From positions 356,244 to 399,539 of the forward strand of contig JACRPF010000014.1 in NCBI GenBank assembly GCA_016214035.1: DNA of 43,296 bases, read 5' to 3'. Below, one piece after another: positions 1-8,630 of this stretch. The DNA is from Spirochaetota bacterium (GTDB taxonomy: Bacteria > Spirochaetota > Brachyspiria > Brachyspirales > JACRPF01). The stretch's first letter is position 1, and the number at the start of each line of letters is the position of its first letter. A program made the translations under genes and the position numbers. The notes beneath the pieces were generated by a model. That model made no database searches. It was not told the origin of the DNA and was given only the letters and a program-made list of their open reading frames with translations.

Positions 1-1
1 G

Positions 2-2416
2 AAAAACCGAGAGTATACGATACAGAAAAAAGCCGATTTCGCCAACCTGAAGCCGGTACGCACCTTCGTCTCGAAATACGCCAAACGCGCGGGCCTTCTG
101 CCGAAACAGGCACATAACGTGCAGCTTGCCATCGACGAAGTTTCCACCAATATCATCCGTCACGCCTATAAGGATATGGAACAGGGCGACATCCGCATCT
201 CGGTGGTCCGCCGTGAAAAAGCGGTTGACGTCATCGTCAGCGACTCCGGTGTCGAGTTCGACTGGAACAAAGTGCTTGACCCCGACCTTGAAAAGTACGT
301 CGAGGTGAAACGCAAAGGCGGCCTCGGCATCATGCTTATCAGAAAACTCACCGACCATGCCGCCTATCGCCGCGAGGACGGAAGGAATATCGTCACACTC
401 ACGTTCAACCTTCCGATAACCGAGAAGAAAATACTGTTCGCCCAATTCGTGAAGAACGTCCGCGAACAGATGTCGATAAGCGCGAAGTTCGGCGTACTCG
501 GCTTTCTCGTCGTTACGTTCATCGGGCTTGCGGTATATCTCGCGCTCGGCTATGTCCGCCGCGGATCCGCCGAAGAAGCATTGTTCACGAAAGGTGTGGA
601 TTCCGCAAAAAGCATTGCCGCAACATCGGCGATGAATCTCGAGGAGGACGATCCGCTCATCTTAAACGAGATCGTCAACACCACGAAAGAGCAGGTCAGC
701 GGCATCGTATACATAAGCATCATAAACCGCAAACGCATCATCGTCGCGGACACGTCTTCGGACCGGACGTTCGAAAAATACAAGGAGCCAAGCGGTATCG
801 AGCCGCTGGGTAACCGGCCGCGTATGGTGCAGCGGTATAAGGCGCGCAACGGCGATTCGATACTCGATGTCGCCGTGCCGGTGGTGCTCAATAAGCGCGT
901 TATCGGAGAGGTTCATCTGGGCATATCGCAGGCGAGTCTCACGAAAGCGGAGCAGGAATCATCACTGTGGCTGCGCTCGCTGTTCGTGACCATATTCATC
1001 TGGTTCACCGCACTCGCGGGCATCATGTTCCTCATCACACTTTTCATCTCACCGATAAAAAAGTTCACCGCAGAGGTGGCAAAGGTGGGGACGTCTGATT
1101 TCCAGCTTGACCGCATCAGCTCGGGAACGCTCAACGAATTCAAGGAGATCGGCAACGCTTTTGCCGGAATGATAGGACGGCTCAAGGACCAGGAGTCGCA
1201 GCTCACCGACCAGACGCGCATCAAGAAGGAAATGCAGCTTGCGAAAGACATACAGAACACGCTGCTGCCGAAGGTCATTCCGCAAACAGAAGGATTCGAG
1301 CTTGCCGGAAACTATATGAGCGCCCTCGAGATGGGCGGCGACTATTACGACTTCTTTCCCGTCTCTGACGGGGTGCTCGGCCTCGTGGTCGGCGACGTAT
1401 CCGGGAAAGGCATCGGTGCCGCATTCATCATGGCGATGTGCCGCACCACCATGCGCATTGAATCGAAAGGCATCCGGCGCGCATCGGACGTACTTGCACG
1501 CATCAACTCATTGCTGGTAGGCGATATAAAAAAGGGCATGTATATCACGATATTCTATGCCGTACTTGATTCGGAAAAACACACTATCAATTACGCGTCG
1601 GCGGGGCATAACCCGATGATACTCTACCGCGGGGCGGATGACAATACCTATTTCCTCAACCCCAAGGGATTTCCCGTGGGACTCCAGCTGCCGTCGGACG
1701 ACCTGTTCCGGAAAACGATTCGTTCTGAAAGCATTACACTTGCAAAGGACGACCTGGTCTTTATTTACACCGACGGTATCACCGAAGCGATGAACCCCGA
1801 ACGCCAGCAATACGGCGAACCCAGGCTGGTGCAGTTCATCAAGGAACACCATAATCTTTCCACGGCAGAATTCAGCAAGGCGCTGGACGCGGACATTCTG
1901 GAATTCAGCAAAGGATATCCGCAGAGCGACGACATCACCTACATCGTGATCAAGGCGAAAAAGAACGCAGCCGATGTACGCTATGAAAAAGTTGTTGCGC
2001 TCTATGCACTCGCCGCGGAGGAAAAGATACCGCCGAAAAAAGCGGCTGAACGGCTCGGCATCAGTGCCGAAGAATACCACAAAATACACATGGTGTATCG
2101 CAAAAAAGGACTTGAGGGATTCAAGCCGTCGGAAGAGGAAATGACTCCCGGCGCGCTTTCACATGCTACACTTGAACAGTCACGCAAGATCATTTCCATT
2201 GTCCGCGAACACCCGGGGTTCGGCACAAAGCGTATACAGCAGATGCTTGCCACTGAGGCATATGGCAATGAGATTATGTCCGAGATCGTCATCGCGAAAG
2301 AGCTCAACAAGCAAAAGCTGAACACCAGGGCACAACGGGAACGATTTACGAAACGAAAAATGTCCGACTTTTCAGCAGCCACCGCGGATCTCGGAAAAAA
2401 TCAACCGCAGCAGTAA
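2..2416 (+). CDS. SpoIIE-type PP2C phosphatase with N-terminal HATPase, membrane sensor and C-terminal HTH (5' end outside window)
   Basis: The frame is open from base 2. The first GTG (119) lies inside conserved HATPase sequence, so the true start is upstream of the window. Domain order is: an RsbW/SpoIIAB-like HATPase (about 20-420, N-box around VQLAIDEVSTNIIRHAY); a membrane segment (488-556); an extracytoplasmic region; a second membrane segment (980-1048); a HAMP-like linker and coiled coil; a SpoIIE/PP2C phosphatase (about 1220-1960) with the metal-site motifs GGDYYDFF, GDVSGKGIGAAF, YTDGITEAM and SDDITY. A C-terminal part (about 1980-2400) contains a helix-turn-helix-like stretch followed by a second one around EHPGFGTKRIQQML, resembling transposase-type HTH tails. 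It probably controls the phosphorylation of a STAS anti-anti-sigma protein in response to an external signal; no STAS gene lies in the window. The gene converges on lepB with an 11-base gap and no visible terminator. Confidence 0.88.
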   Translation, partial: KNREYTIQKKADFANLKPVRTFVSKYAKRAGLLPKQAHNVQLAIDEVSTNIIRHAYKDMEQGDIRISVVRREKAVDVIVSDSGVEFDWNKVLDPDLEKYVEVKRKGGLGIMLIRKLTDHAAYRREDGRNIVTLTFNLPITEKKILFAQFVKNVREQMSISAKFGVLGFLVVTFIGLAVYLALGYVRRGSAEEALFTKGVDSAKSIAATSAMNLEEDDPLILNEIVNTTKEQVSGIVYISIINRKRIIVADTSSDRTFEKYKEPSGIEPLGNRPRMVQRYKARNGDSILDVAVPVVLNKRVIGEVHLGISQASLTKAEQESSLWLRSLFVTIFIWFTALAGIMFLITLFISPIKKFTAEVAKVGTSDFQLDRISSGTLNEFKEIGNAFAGMIGRLKDQESQLTDQTRIKKEMQLAKDIQNTLLPKVIPQTEGFELAGNYMSALEMGGDYYDFFPVSDGVLGLVVGDVSGKGIGAAFIMAMCRTTMRIESKGIRRASDVLARINSLLVGDIKKGMYITIFYAVLDSEKHTINYASAGHNPMILYRGADDNTYFLNPKGFPVGLQLPSDDLFRKTIRSESITLAKDDLVFIYTDGITEAMNPERQQYGEPRLVQFIKEHHNLSTAEFSKALDADILEFSKGYPQSDDITYIVIKAKKNAADVRYEKVVALYALAAEEKIPPKKAAERLGISAEEYHKIHMVYRKKGLEGFKPSEEEMTPGALSHATLEQSRKIISIVREHPGFGTKRIQQMLATEAYGNEIMSEIVIAKELNKQKLNTRAQRERFTKRKMSDFSAATADLGKNQPQQ

Positions 2417-2427
2417 CCCCCACCCGT

Positions 2428-2949
2428 TTACCAGAGTACTTTCCAGTCTTTGGCGGGAGAGAACACCAGCAGCGCCACACCGGTAATCCGTGACACGTTG
2501 ACAAACCCGTACGCGCGGCTGTCCTCGCTTACGATTCGATTATCCCCGAGCACGAATATCGAATTCGACGGCACACGATAGGCAGTATTCTCGGGCATGG
2601 GCGTAACCGTATACGGTTCGCTCAGATTCGTTCCATTGATGATTATCCGGTTATGCGATAGCACCACCGTATCGCCGGGCAGCCCGATAACACGTTTCAC
2701 CAGAAATGACCCCGGAGATGCGGCATCATCAAAAACAACGATGCGGCTTCTCGCGAGCGATTGTGACGCGTGCTCAGGAGAAAACCGGAACATACCCTTA
2801 AATATCAGTATCTCGTCTCCGGCATGAATTGCCGGCTCCATGGAACGCGATGGCACGATGAATGTCTGAAACAGGAATATCCTTATGCAGACGGCGATGC
2901 TCACCGCGATGAACCCGGCGATGATAATCTCGATTATCGAGCGCTTCAT
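2428..2949 (-). CDS. lepB: Signal peptidase I
   Basis: A 173-residue type I signal peptidase (S26 family), which removes signal peptides from exported proteins at the outer face of the cytoplasmic membrane. One N-terminal membrane helix (residues about 8-28) is followed by box B SRSMEP with the nucleophile Ser36, box D FLVKRVIGLPGD with the general base Lys85, and box E GDNRIVSEDSRAYG. The length is typical of the short Gram-positive or spirochaetal type with a single membrane anchor. Its ATG overlaps the recG stop by four bases (ATGA), so it is translated from the recG message. No second signal peptidase is visible in the window. Confidence 0.95.
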   Translation of the reverse strand: MKRSIIEIIIAGFIAVSIAVCIRIFLFQTFIVPSRSMEPAIHAGDEILIFKGMFRFSPEHASQSLARSRIVVFDDAASPGSFLVKRVIGLPGDTVVLSHNRIIINGTNLSEPYTVTPMPENTAYRVPSNSIFVLGDNRIVSEDSRAYGFVNVSRITGVALLVFSPAKDWKVLW

Positions 2950-4994
2950 ACGTTCGGCTCCGCAGACTGCAGATGTGCGGCAAGATAATCCCGCCGCGCG
3001 TTAAAATCGGCGATACCGGCCGGAGTGTCGGCAAGAAACCGCAACGCCGCTGCACGCGCATCACGCATGATATCCGCGTCACGGATGATATTTCCGGCCT
3101 TGAACTCGGGCAATCCGCTCTGCTTCACGCCGAGAAATTCACCGGGCCCGCGTATCTCAAGATCGGTCTCCGCTATCTTGAAACCGTCATTCGTCTCACA
3201 CATGATTTTCATACGGGCCGACGCGATATCTGCCAGTTCGCCGTGATTCACGAGATAGCAGAAACCGTCCCTGCCGTTGCGTCCCACGCGCCCGCGAAGC
3301 TGATGCAGCTGCGAAAGCCCGAACCGTTCCGCGCCTTCGATGATGATCGTCGTCGCGTTCGGTATATCGATACCTACTTCAATGAGCGATGTGGCGAACA
3401 GCACCTTGAGTTCTCCGGACGCGAAGCGCGCCATCGTACCGTCGCGTTCAGGAGCCGGCATTCTCCCGTGCACCATGCCGGCGGGGATATTGAACAGATA
3501 GTCGGCGCAAACTGTATGATATTCATCTACAAGCGTGAGTATTTCATCATCAGCGCTTTCGCTGATGACCGGAAACACCACGAACCCCTGCTCACCTTTT
3601 GCGATACGGCTTTTGAGAAATTGATAACAATGCGAACGGTCCGCAAGCCCCATCGATTTTGTCTTCACCGGAATGCGTCCCGGGGGCATCTCGTCTATCA
3701 CTGACAGATCGAGTTCGCCGAACAGCGTCATCGTCAACGATCGCGGTATCGGGGTTGCCGTCATCAGCAGATAGTCGACATTCGATCCTTTGGAAAGCAG
3801 CACGTTGCGCTGATCAACACCGAAGCGCTGCTGTTCATCTATTATTGCCAATCCGAGAGACGCGAATGATACCGTTTCCGACAGCAGCGCATGCGTTCCG
3901 ATGATGATATCGCATTTCTTCTCCGCGATATCCCTTGTTGTGCCCTCGCGGTCATCTGATGTACCGGTAAGCAGAGCGATGACCGCGTTATCACCGAGCA
4001 GTTTACGTGCGGTTGCGGCATGCTGGCGCGCAAGCACCTCGGTGGGTGCAAGCAGTGCCGCCTGATAGCCGTTTTCCACCACTACCATTGCGGCAAGAAG
4101 CGCGACAATGGTCTTGCCGCTGCCCACGTCGCCCTGCAGAAGACGGAACATCTGGCGGTCGGACATAAGATCAGCGGTAAGTTCTCCGAGAACGCGTTCC
4201 TGTGCACCGGTAAGCGTGTACGGTAATGTCCGTTTCAATGCATCCATACGTACAATTGAACTGTATCGCGGTGCCTTTTTGAGTACCGGCGGCCGATTCG
4301 CGGCAAGATACATCGTCTGAAAGGTGAAAAATTCTTCAAAAATGATAGTCCGCTTCGCTTTTTCTAATGATGAAAACGCCGCGGGTTCATGCATCTCGGC
4401 GAGCGCATCAGCATAGCACATCGTACCTTTCAGTTTGTACGGCGATGGAATATCGTACTTGAGCGCCCGTTGAATAACGGTCATCTGCTGGTGAATGAGC
4501 GCGCGCATTTTTTTCTGCGAAAGCCCCGCGGTAAGCTCATACAACGCAACAATGCGCCCGTATGAAGCAGGCGTTCCGCCGGAAAGTTCAATCTCGGAAA
4601 TGGAGCACTGCACGCCTTTGAATCCGCGCTTGAATTTCCCGGTGATGACGACCTGCACACCCACCTCGAATCCTTTCGGCATGCGGCCTGAAAAAAGCGG
4701 CGCCTGCGCGACATGATCCCCGTCAGTGACGATGAGTTTCGGCACGGTGCGGAAGTTCACGGTGAGCGACTCAATCCCGGCAATCTCAACGAGAACTACG
4801 GCATTTTTATCCGGAGTAGTTATCGCTTCGGTGATGGTAACCATCTTCGTGCGGTCCTCATAATCACGCGGGAAAAAAGTTACGAGATCGAACAGCGTAT
4901 GGATTCTTTTTTTCGCGAGGATCTCCTCGAAGTACGGACCTACGCCCTTAGAGAATTTCACATCCTGTTCGATGAGATCTTTGATCGTCGACAT
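2946..4994 (-). CDS. recG: ATP-dependent DNA helicase RecG
   Basis: A superfamily 2 helicase that remodels stalled forks and Holliday junctions. The N-terminal wedge/OB region includes the helix-hairpin-like KGVGP segment. Helicase motifs run in order: Walker A GDVGSGKT (about residues 288-295), the DEXH box as IIDEQQRFG, motif III LLMTATPIPRSL, motif V FATSLIEVGIDIPNAT and motif VI QLRGRVGRNGRDGFCYL. The protein is 682 residues from the chosen ATG at 4994, close to the 690 or so usual for the family. An in-frame ATG at 5045 would add 17 residues that do not look conserved. Neither start has a strong ribosome site. It is followed by lepB with a four-base overlap. Confidence 0.95.
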   Translation of the reverse strand: MSTIKDLIEQDVKFSKGVGPYFEEILAKKRIHTLFDLVTFFPRDYEDRTKMVTITEAITTPDKNAVVLVEIAGIESLTVNFRTVPKLIVTDGDHVAQAPLFSGRMPKGFEVGVQVVITGKFKRGFKGVQCSISEIELSGGTPASYGRIVALYELTAGLSQKKMRALIHQQMTVIQRALKYDIPSPYKLKGTMCYADALAEMHEPAAFSSLEKAKRTIIFEEFFTFQTMYLAANRPPVLKKAPRYSSIVRMDALKRTLPYTLTGAQERVLGELTADLMSDRQMFRLLQGDVGSGKTIVALLAAMVVVENGYQAALLAPTEVLARQHAATARKLLGDNAVIALLTGTSDDREGTTRDIAEKKCDIIIGTHALLSETVSFASLGLAIIDEQQRFGVDQRNVLLSKGSNVDYLLMTATPIPRSLTMTLFGELDLSVIDEMPPGRIPVKTKSMGLADRSHCYQFLKSRIAKGEQGFVVFPVISESADDEILTLVDEYHTVCADYLFNIPAGMVHGRMPAPERDGTMARFASGELKVLFATSLIEVGIDIPNATTIIIEGAERFGLSQLHQLRGRVGRNGRDGFCYLVNHGELADIASARMKIMCETNDGFKIAETDLEIRGPGEFLGVKQSGLPEFKAGNIIRDADIMRDARAAALRFLADTPAGIADFNARRDYLAAHLQSAEPNV

Positions 4995-5080
4995 GGTACG
5001 CTGGATCATGCCGGGTATCATATGGCAGATCGGGGTGAAAAACAAGAATACGGATTATGCAAAAACACCGCGTTGGTGTA

Positions 5081-5944
5081 TCACATGCCGCTCTTCCGGT
5101 ATGCGCCCGGAGACATGCCGATGGCGTTCCTGAAAACGCGGCAGAAATGATTCGCATCAGGCATACCGGTGCGGATGCCCACTTCATGTACGGTAAGCGA
5201 TGTATTCCGGAGCAGATCCACCGCCCGCCGTATTCGCACCTGCATGATATACGCTGCCGGCGAGACCCCGGTATGTTCGCGGAAAACCCGAGTAAAATGG
5301 TATCTGCTGTACCCCGACTGATATGCCAGATCGGCTACCGACAGATCCAGACCGGTATTCGAAGCAATGTATCGTTTCACCCGTGTCAGCCACACGGCTT
5401 CGTGTCCGGATTCCTGTTCCCCGGCGGCCGCGTCACAAAGCATCATCGTCAGACGATACGCCGCCTGCGAGGCGTCAAATGCCGACGTGAACGCTCCGTC
5501 ACGCGCCTGCTCCAGAATATCCACGGCACATCCCACGGCGCGGCACTCCGCATCCATAGTGAGAAGCGCGCCGTACCGTTTCACCATGTCTTTCCATGCA
5601 GCCATAACCGCACTGCCGTTAAGACAGATATAGACGAACTCCCATGACCGGGATGATGCCGGCAGCCGATAACGATTATCGTGCGGGAAATAGAGCAGCA
5701 TCGCTGTTCCCGGTTTGACATGGCGGGTCGTGCCTTCATACGTCAATTCACCTTCGCCGCGCAGTGTATATTGAAACAATGCGAATTCGGCTTTTCCGCG
5801 TTTCAATCCGTGCCAGTCGTATGTTGATTTTGTCTCATTGCTGTATCCGGCGCTTACCACCATCGCATGAAGCGGCAATGGGGCAACGGGAAGCACTACT
5901 CCGGCGCTTCCGAGACCGATGCGCTTAAGACGTTCCGTTGTCAT
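5081..5944 (-). CDS. AraC family transcriptional regulator with N-terminal cupin domain
   Basis: A 287-residue regulator. The N-terminal part (about 1-170) is an AraC-type cupin sensor with strands around RGEGELTYEGTTRHVKPGTA. The C-terminal 100 residues hold the two helix-turn-helix motifs, the first around LSVADLAYQSGYSRYHFTRV and the second around VHEVGIRTGMPDANHFCRVF, ending with the usual GMSPGAYRK signature. It lies 27 bases downstream of the dehydrogenase-fold gene at 5972-7123 on the same strand and is probably co-transcribed with it. The ligand is unknown; family members of this shape commonly sense sugars. Confidence 0.9.
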   Translation of the reverse strand: MTTERLKRIGLGSAGVVLPVAPLPLHAMVVSAGYSNETKSTYDWHGLKRGKAEFALFQYTLRGEGELTYEGTTRHVKPGTAMLLYFPHDNRYRLPASSRSWEFVYICLNGSAVMAAWKDMVKRYGALLTMDAECRAVGCAVDILEQARDGAFTSAFDASQAAYRLTMMLCDAAAGEQESGHEAVWLTRVKRYIASNTGLDLSVADLAYQSGYSRYHFTRVFREHTGVSPAAYIMQVRIRRAVDLLRNTSLTVHEVGIRTGMPDANHFCRVFRNAIGMSPGAYRKSGM

Positions 5945-5971
5945 CGTGGTTAATCCCGGCTGTTCCGGATA

Positions 5972-7123
5972 TCAGTATGCCTGTTCGAGCAGCGTCATGA
6001 TGTCATCCATTCCCATTGGTCGCGGTATGGTATTCAGCGCATTGAACGTGAGCATATCCTGCGCGAGCTGTTTGAAATGTTTGCTCTCGATGCCGATTTC
6101 CGAAAGACGCGTGGGCAGATTGAACTCGGAGAGATATCTGCGCATGTTCTCCACGCTTTTAATAGCCGCTTCAAGCACCGATATATCGCTCACGTCCTCG
6201 CCGAAAATACGCGCTATCTGAACAAACCGCGCCGCGGCAGAAGTGATATTGTATTCCATGATTGACGGCAGCATCACCGTGACGGCGACACCGGGATTGA
6301 TGCCGCGCTGACTGTTCGCAGCGAGCGCGAATGCCCGCAATGCGCCGGTGCTGCAGCCGTTCACCGCGATGGACCCGAGGATGGATGCCATGCCCATGTT
6401 GAGACGGTATTGAAGATTCGACTGACTTTCAACGACATGCTTGAGGTTCTGCACCACCAGTTCCATGGCGCGGAGCGCAAGCGAATCGGATATCGCGTTT
6501 GCCTGACGAGAAATGAACACCTCGAACGCGTAGCCGAAAATGGCGATGGCCGATGTGGCAAGGAATTTTGAAGGTATGGTAAGATGCAGTTTCGGGTCGA
6601 TAATGCATTCCGCGGGATGTATCATCGGATTGACCATCTCTTTATTCACTTTGTCGTATTTATCGAGCACGCAGAAACCGCTTGTCAGTTCGGCAAGCGT
6701 CCCCGGTATGGTCGGCACGGTTATCAGCGGCATCGCCTGATTCGTTATCTTCTGTCCGTTCACATAATCCGACGATTCACCGCCGTTGGTCACCACTGTT
6801 GCGGCAGCTTTGCCGATGTTCATCGTGCGGAATCCGCCCACCGCAATGATAAGCTCCGCGGTGCCGAAACGGGCGATATTAGCCGCAAGATCGGCCTGAT
6901 TCGAGTCACTTTCACTGGTTACATCGTCAAACACCGTGGTGTTGATGTTGTTCTCATGCATCTGCTTGAGTGTCTCGTCGATGATACCGGTATCAGACAA
7001 TGTCTGGCCGTTCGTAATGATAAGTGCACGTTTACCGTATTTTTTGCTTATCCTGCCGAGTTCCGAAAACGCACCGTTGCCGAAGGTCAGCATCGTGGGA
7101 AGCGTGAATTCGAAATATGACAT
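5972..7123 (-). CDS. Iron-containing alcohol dehydrogenase-fold protein, predicted catalytically inactive
   Basis: The 383 residues align along their whole length with group III (iron) alcohol dehydrogenases such as FucO. The start MSYFEFTLPTMLTFGNGAF, the segment IIDPKLHLTIPS and the C-terminal PRPMGMDDIMTLLEQAY all fit. My hand alignment places the four metal ligands of FucO (Asp196, His200, His263, His277) at Ala194, Tyr198, Leu267 and Pro277. The nucleotide-binding GGGSxxD motif is GGFRTMN (residues 96-102), and the PTTAGTGSE loop is PTIPGTLAE. The fold is therefore kept but the metal site and cofactor loop are gone. The reading frame is intact, so this is a diverged protein and not a decaying gene. 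The start has a GAGG site five bases upstream. The next gene downstream is an AraC regulator. Confidence 0.85.
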   Translation of the reverse strand: MSYFEFTLPTMLTFGNGAFSELGRISKKYGKRALIITNGQTLSDTGIIDETLKQMHENNINTTVFDDVTSESDSNQADLAANIARFGTAELIIAVGGFRTMNIGKAAATVVTNGGESSDYVNGQKITNQAMPLITVPTIPGTLAELTSGFCVLDKYDKVNKEMVNPMIHPAECIIDPKLHLTIPSKFLATSAIAIFGYAFEVFISRQANAISDSLALRAMELVVQNLKHVVESQSNLQYRLNMGMASILGSIAVNGCSTGALRAFALAANSQRGINPGVAVTVMLPSIMEYNITSAAARFVQIARIFGEDVSDISVLEAAIKSVENMRRYLSEFNLPTRLSEIGIESKHFKQLAQDMLTFNALNTIPRPMGMDDIMTLLEQAY

Positions 7124-7217
7124 AGTGCCTCGGCAAATAGTAATAGAACCGTGCGGATGCTTCTATATTATCGAATTCCGGCTAAAAACCTTTATCCATT
7201 TAAATTGTGGACGAATA

Positions 7218-7245
7218 TTGAAATAAAAGTATATTATAGTATACT
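7218..7245 (+). promoter_or_regulatory. Promoter of the bactofilin operon
   Basis: TTGAAA (7218-7223) and TATACT (7240-7245) are separated by 16 bases, 65 bases before the bactofilin ATG. The -10 box lies within an inverted repeat, GTATA-N6-TATAC (7229-7244), which could be an operator. The rest of the 186-base gap between the divergent genes shows no other clear signal. Confidence 0.6.
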
Positions 7246-7309
7246 CACGCACCGAACATTATCGCGCACCTGCAAGGAAAGGAACGATCATCGATCCGAC
7301 AAACAAGCA

Positions 7310-7732
7310 ATGAGCACTGCACCGAATAAACAACGTAATCTGCTTCGCGACACACGCAACCTTGAGATAGCCACGGTTGTCCGCAAAGATGTGCGACTTA
7401 AAGGCGATATCAATCTGCATACGTCCATGAAGATAGAGGGTGAGTTCGAGGGTTCCATCACCTGCAGCGGCTATATCCATATCGGCAAAGGCGCAATCAT
7501 CAAGGCGGACATCAAAGCCGATGTCGTGGCGGTAGAAGGAACGGTCACCGGAAACATCTACGCTTCGCATAAAGCCGAGCTCGGCCCCACGGCGGAAGTA
7601 CACGGCGACATCACCACACATAAGCTGAAAATGGCCGACGGCGTCAATTTCAGCGGCATTTGCAAGATGCTCCGCGACGACGGAACACCGGTAACACCTT
7701 CGCCGGCGCCCATTGCTCCGACGAAAGCATAG
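7310..7732 (+). CDS. Bactofilin family cytoskeletal protein
   Basis: A 140-residue protein with a central bactofilin (DUF583) beta-helix, about residues 20-120, seen as repeating short strands such as LKGDINLHTSMKIEGEFEG and GTVTGNIYASHKAELG. The flanking tails are unstructured, the C-terminal one rich in Pro and Thr. Bactofilins polymerise into filaments without nucleotide and help localise cell-wall or envelope enzymes. The ATG at 7310 is chosen because it begins the conserved tail; the frame stays open upstream but the upstream residues look non-coding. A purine-rich GGAAAGGAA lies about 25 bases upstream, farther than usual. The glycosyltransferase gene follows after 8 bases. Confidence 0.88.
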   Translation: MSTAPNKQRNLLRDTRNLEIATVVRKDVRLKGDINLHTSMKIEGEFEGSITCSGYIHIGKGAIIKADIKADVVAVEGTVTGNIYASHKAELGPTAEVHGDITTHKLKMADGVNFSGICKMLRDDGTPVTPSPAPIAPTKA

Positions 7733-7740
7733 GACATCTG

Positions 7741-8475
7741 ATGATCGAATCTAAAAAACTGTTCGGTGTCCGTGTCGATATTCTCAGCGGCGACATTGAG
7801 AATGAACTTGCATCCGCACTCGGCGTCAAGGGCAACGTCATCGTTCCGCTCACCATGAAAAAGCTCCTCATGCTCCGCAGGAACGCGAAACTGCGCGAAA
7901 CGGTGAATAATGCATTTCTTGTCCTTCCCGCAGACCGCTTCGTGCAATGGGCGGTACGTTTCCTGTATAAGATCTATGTTCCGCTTGTCACTGAAAGCGT
8001 ACTGCTCAACAAGATATTCGCTCTCGGCAACGCGAAACGGCTTTCATATTTTTTCTACGGCTCTACCGACGAGCACCTGTTCGTTCTGCAGCAGAAGCTC
8101 AAGCGCCTGTATCCCGGGCTCACCATCGTCGGTGCATACCGGGAAAAAATCCCTGATGGCTGGGAGGAAAAGGTAATCGAAGGTATACGAAAGACCGATG
8201 CCACGTTTCTTCTGCTCATGATGCGTTTCCCCCGTGATATGTCATTTATCGCCGAACATAAAGACAAGCTCCACCTCACCTTCTACCTCGGCAGCGATGC
8301 GCTCAACTATTTCAGCGGACGTAAAAAGCCGCCGCCGCCGTGGGCCATCGATCGCGGGCTTGAATGGCTTTCATCCGCTTTGGCCCGCCCATGGCGCATA
8401 CATGCGGTATTCAGATATCTGCGCTTCCTGATTCTGGTGCTGTTTGAGAAGTTTACAAGAAAAGATCTTCGGTAG
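7741..8475 (+). CDS. Divergent WecG/TagA/CpsF (GT26) family glycosyltransferase
   Basis: A 244-residue protein matching the GT26 fold in order: an N-terminal segment, FFYGSTDEHLFVLQQKLKRL, YPGLTIVGAY, FYLGSDALNYFSGRKK and GLEWLSSALARPWRIH. GT26 enzymes transfer ManNAc or ManNAcA to a lipid-linked sugar at the membrane. Two signatures are altered: the usual PDG around the catalytic Asp reads LPAD (62-65), and the usual PKQE reads PRDM (164-167). The donor or acceptor may therefore differ, or activity may be changed. The C-terminal basic and hydrophobic tail (about 215-244) suggests membrane association. It is co-transcribed with the bactofilin, suggesting localised envelope or polysaccharide synthesis. 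Confidence 0.8.
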   Translation: MIESKKLFGVRVDILSGDIENELASALGVKGNVIVPLTMKKLLMLRRNAKLRETVNNAFLVLPADRFVQWAVRFLYKIYVPLVTESVLLNKIFALGNAKRLSYFFYGSTDEHLFVLQQKLKRLYPGLTIVGAYREKIPDGWEEKVIEGIRKTDATFLLLMMRFPRDMSFIAEHKDKLHLTFYLGSDALNYFSGRKKPPPPWAIDRGLEWLSSALARPWRIHAVFRYLRFLILVLFEKFTRKDLR

Positions 8476-8478
8476 TTT

Positions 8479-8560
8479 TGCGAGCGGAGGGACTTGAACC
8501 CCCATACCTTGCGGTACCAGATCCTAAGTCTGGCGCGTCTGCCAATTTCGCCACGCTCGC
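8479..8560 (-). tRNA. tRNA-Leu (UAG anticodon)
   Basis: On the minus strand the sequence starts GCGAGCG and ends CGCTCGC plus the discriminator A, forming a perfect seven-pair acceptor stem. It has the long variable arm of tRNA-Leu, a T-loop GGTTCAAGTCC and a seven-base anticodon loop CTTAGGA with the anticodon UAG (complement of 8524-8526). The 3' CCA is not encoded and must be added by the CCA-adding enzyme. Confidence 0.97.
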
Positions 8561-8570
8561 GAGTTTCGGC

Positions 8571-8599
8571 ATTATAACATAGCGCGGGTAAACCTGCAA
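8571..8599 (-). promoter_or_regulatory. Promoter of tRNA-Leu
   Basis: Read on the minus strand, TTGCAG (8594-8599) and a perfect TATAAT (8571-8576) are separated by 17 bases. Transcription should begin a few bases before the mature 5' end at 8560. Confidence 0.8.
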
Positions 8600-8630
8600 C
8601 CCAATCTAGAATGAAAATCGTAACCAAGTA

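Noticed and set aside
2405-2440. Terminator between the convergent phosphatase and lepB genes
   Set aside because: The gap is 11 bases and no stem with a T-run is seen on either strand.
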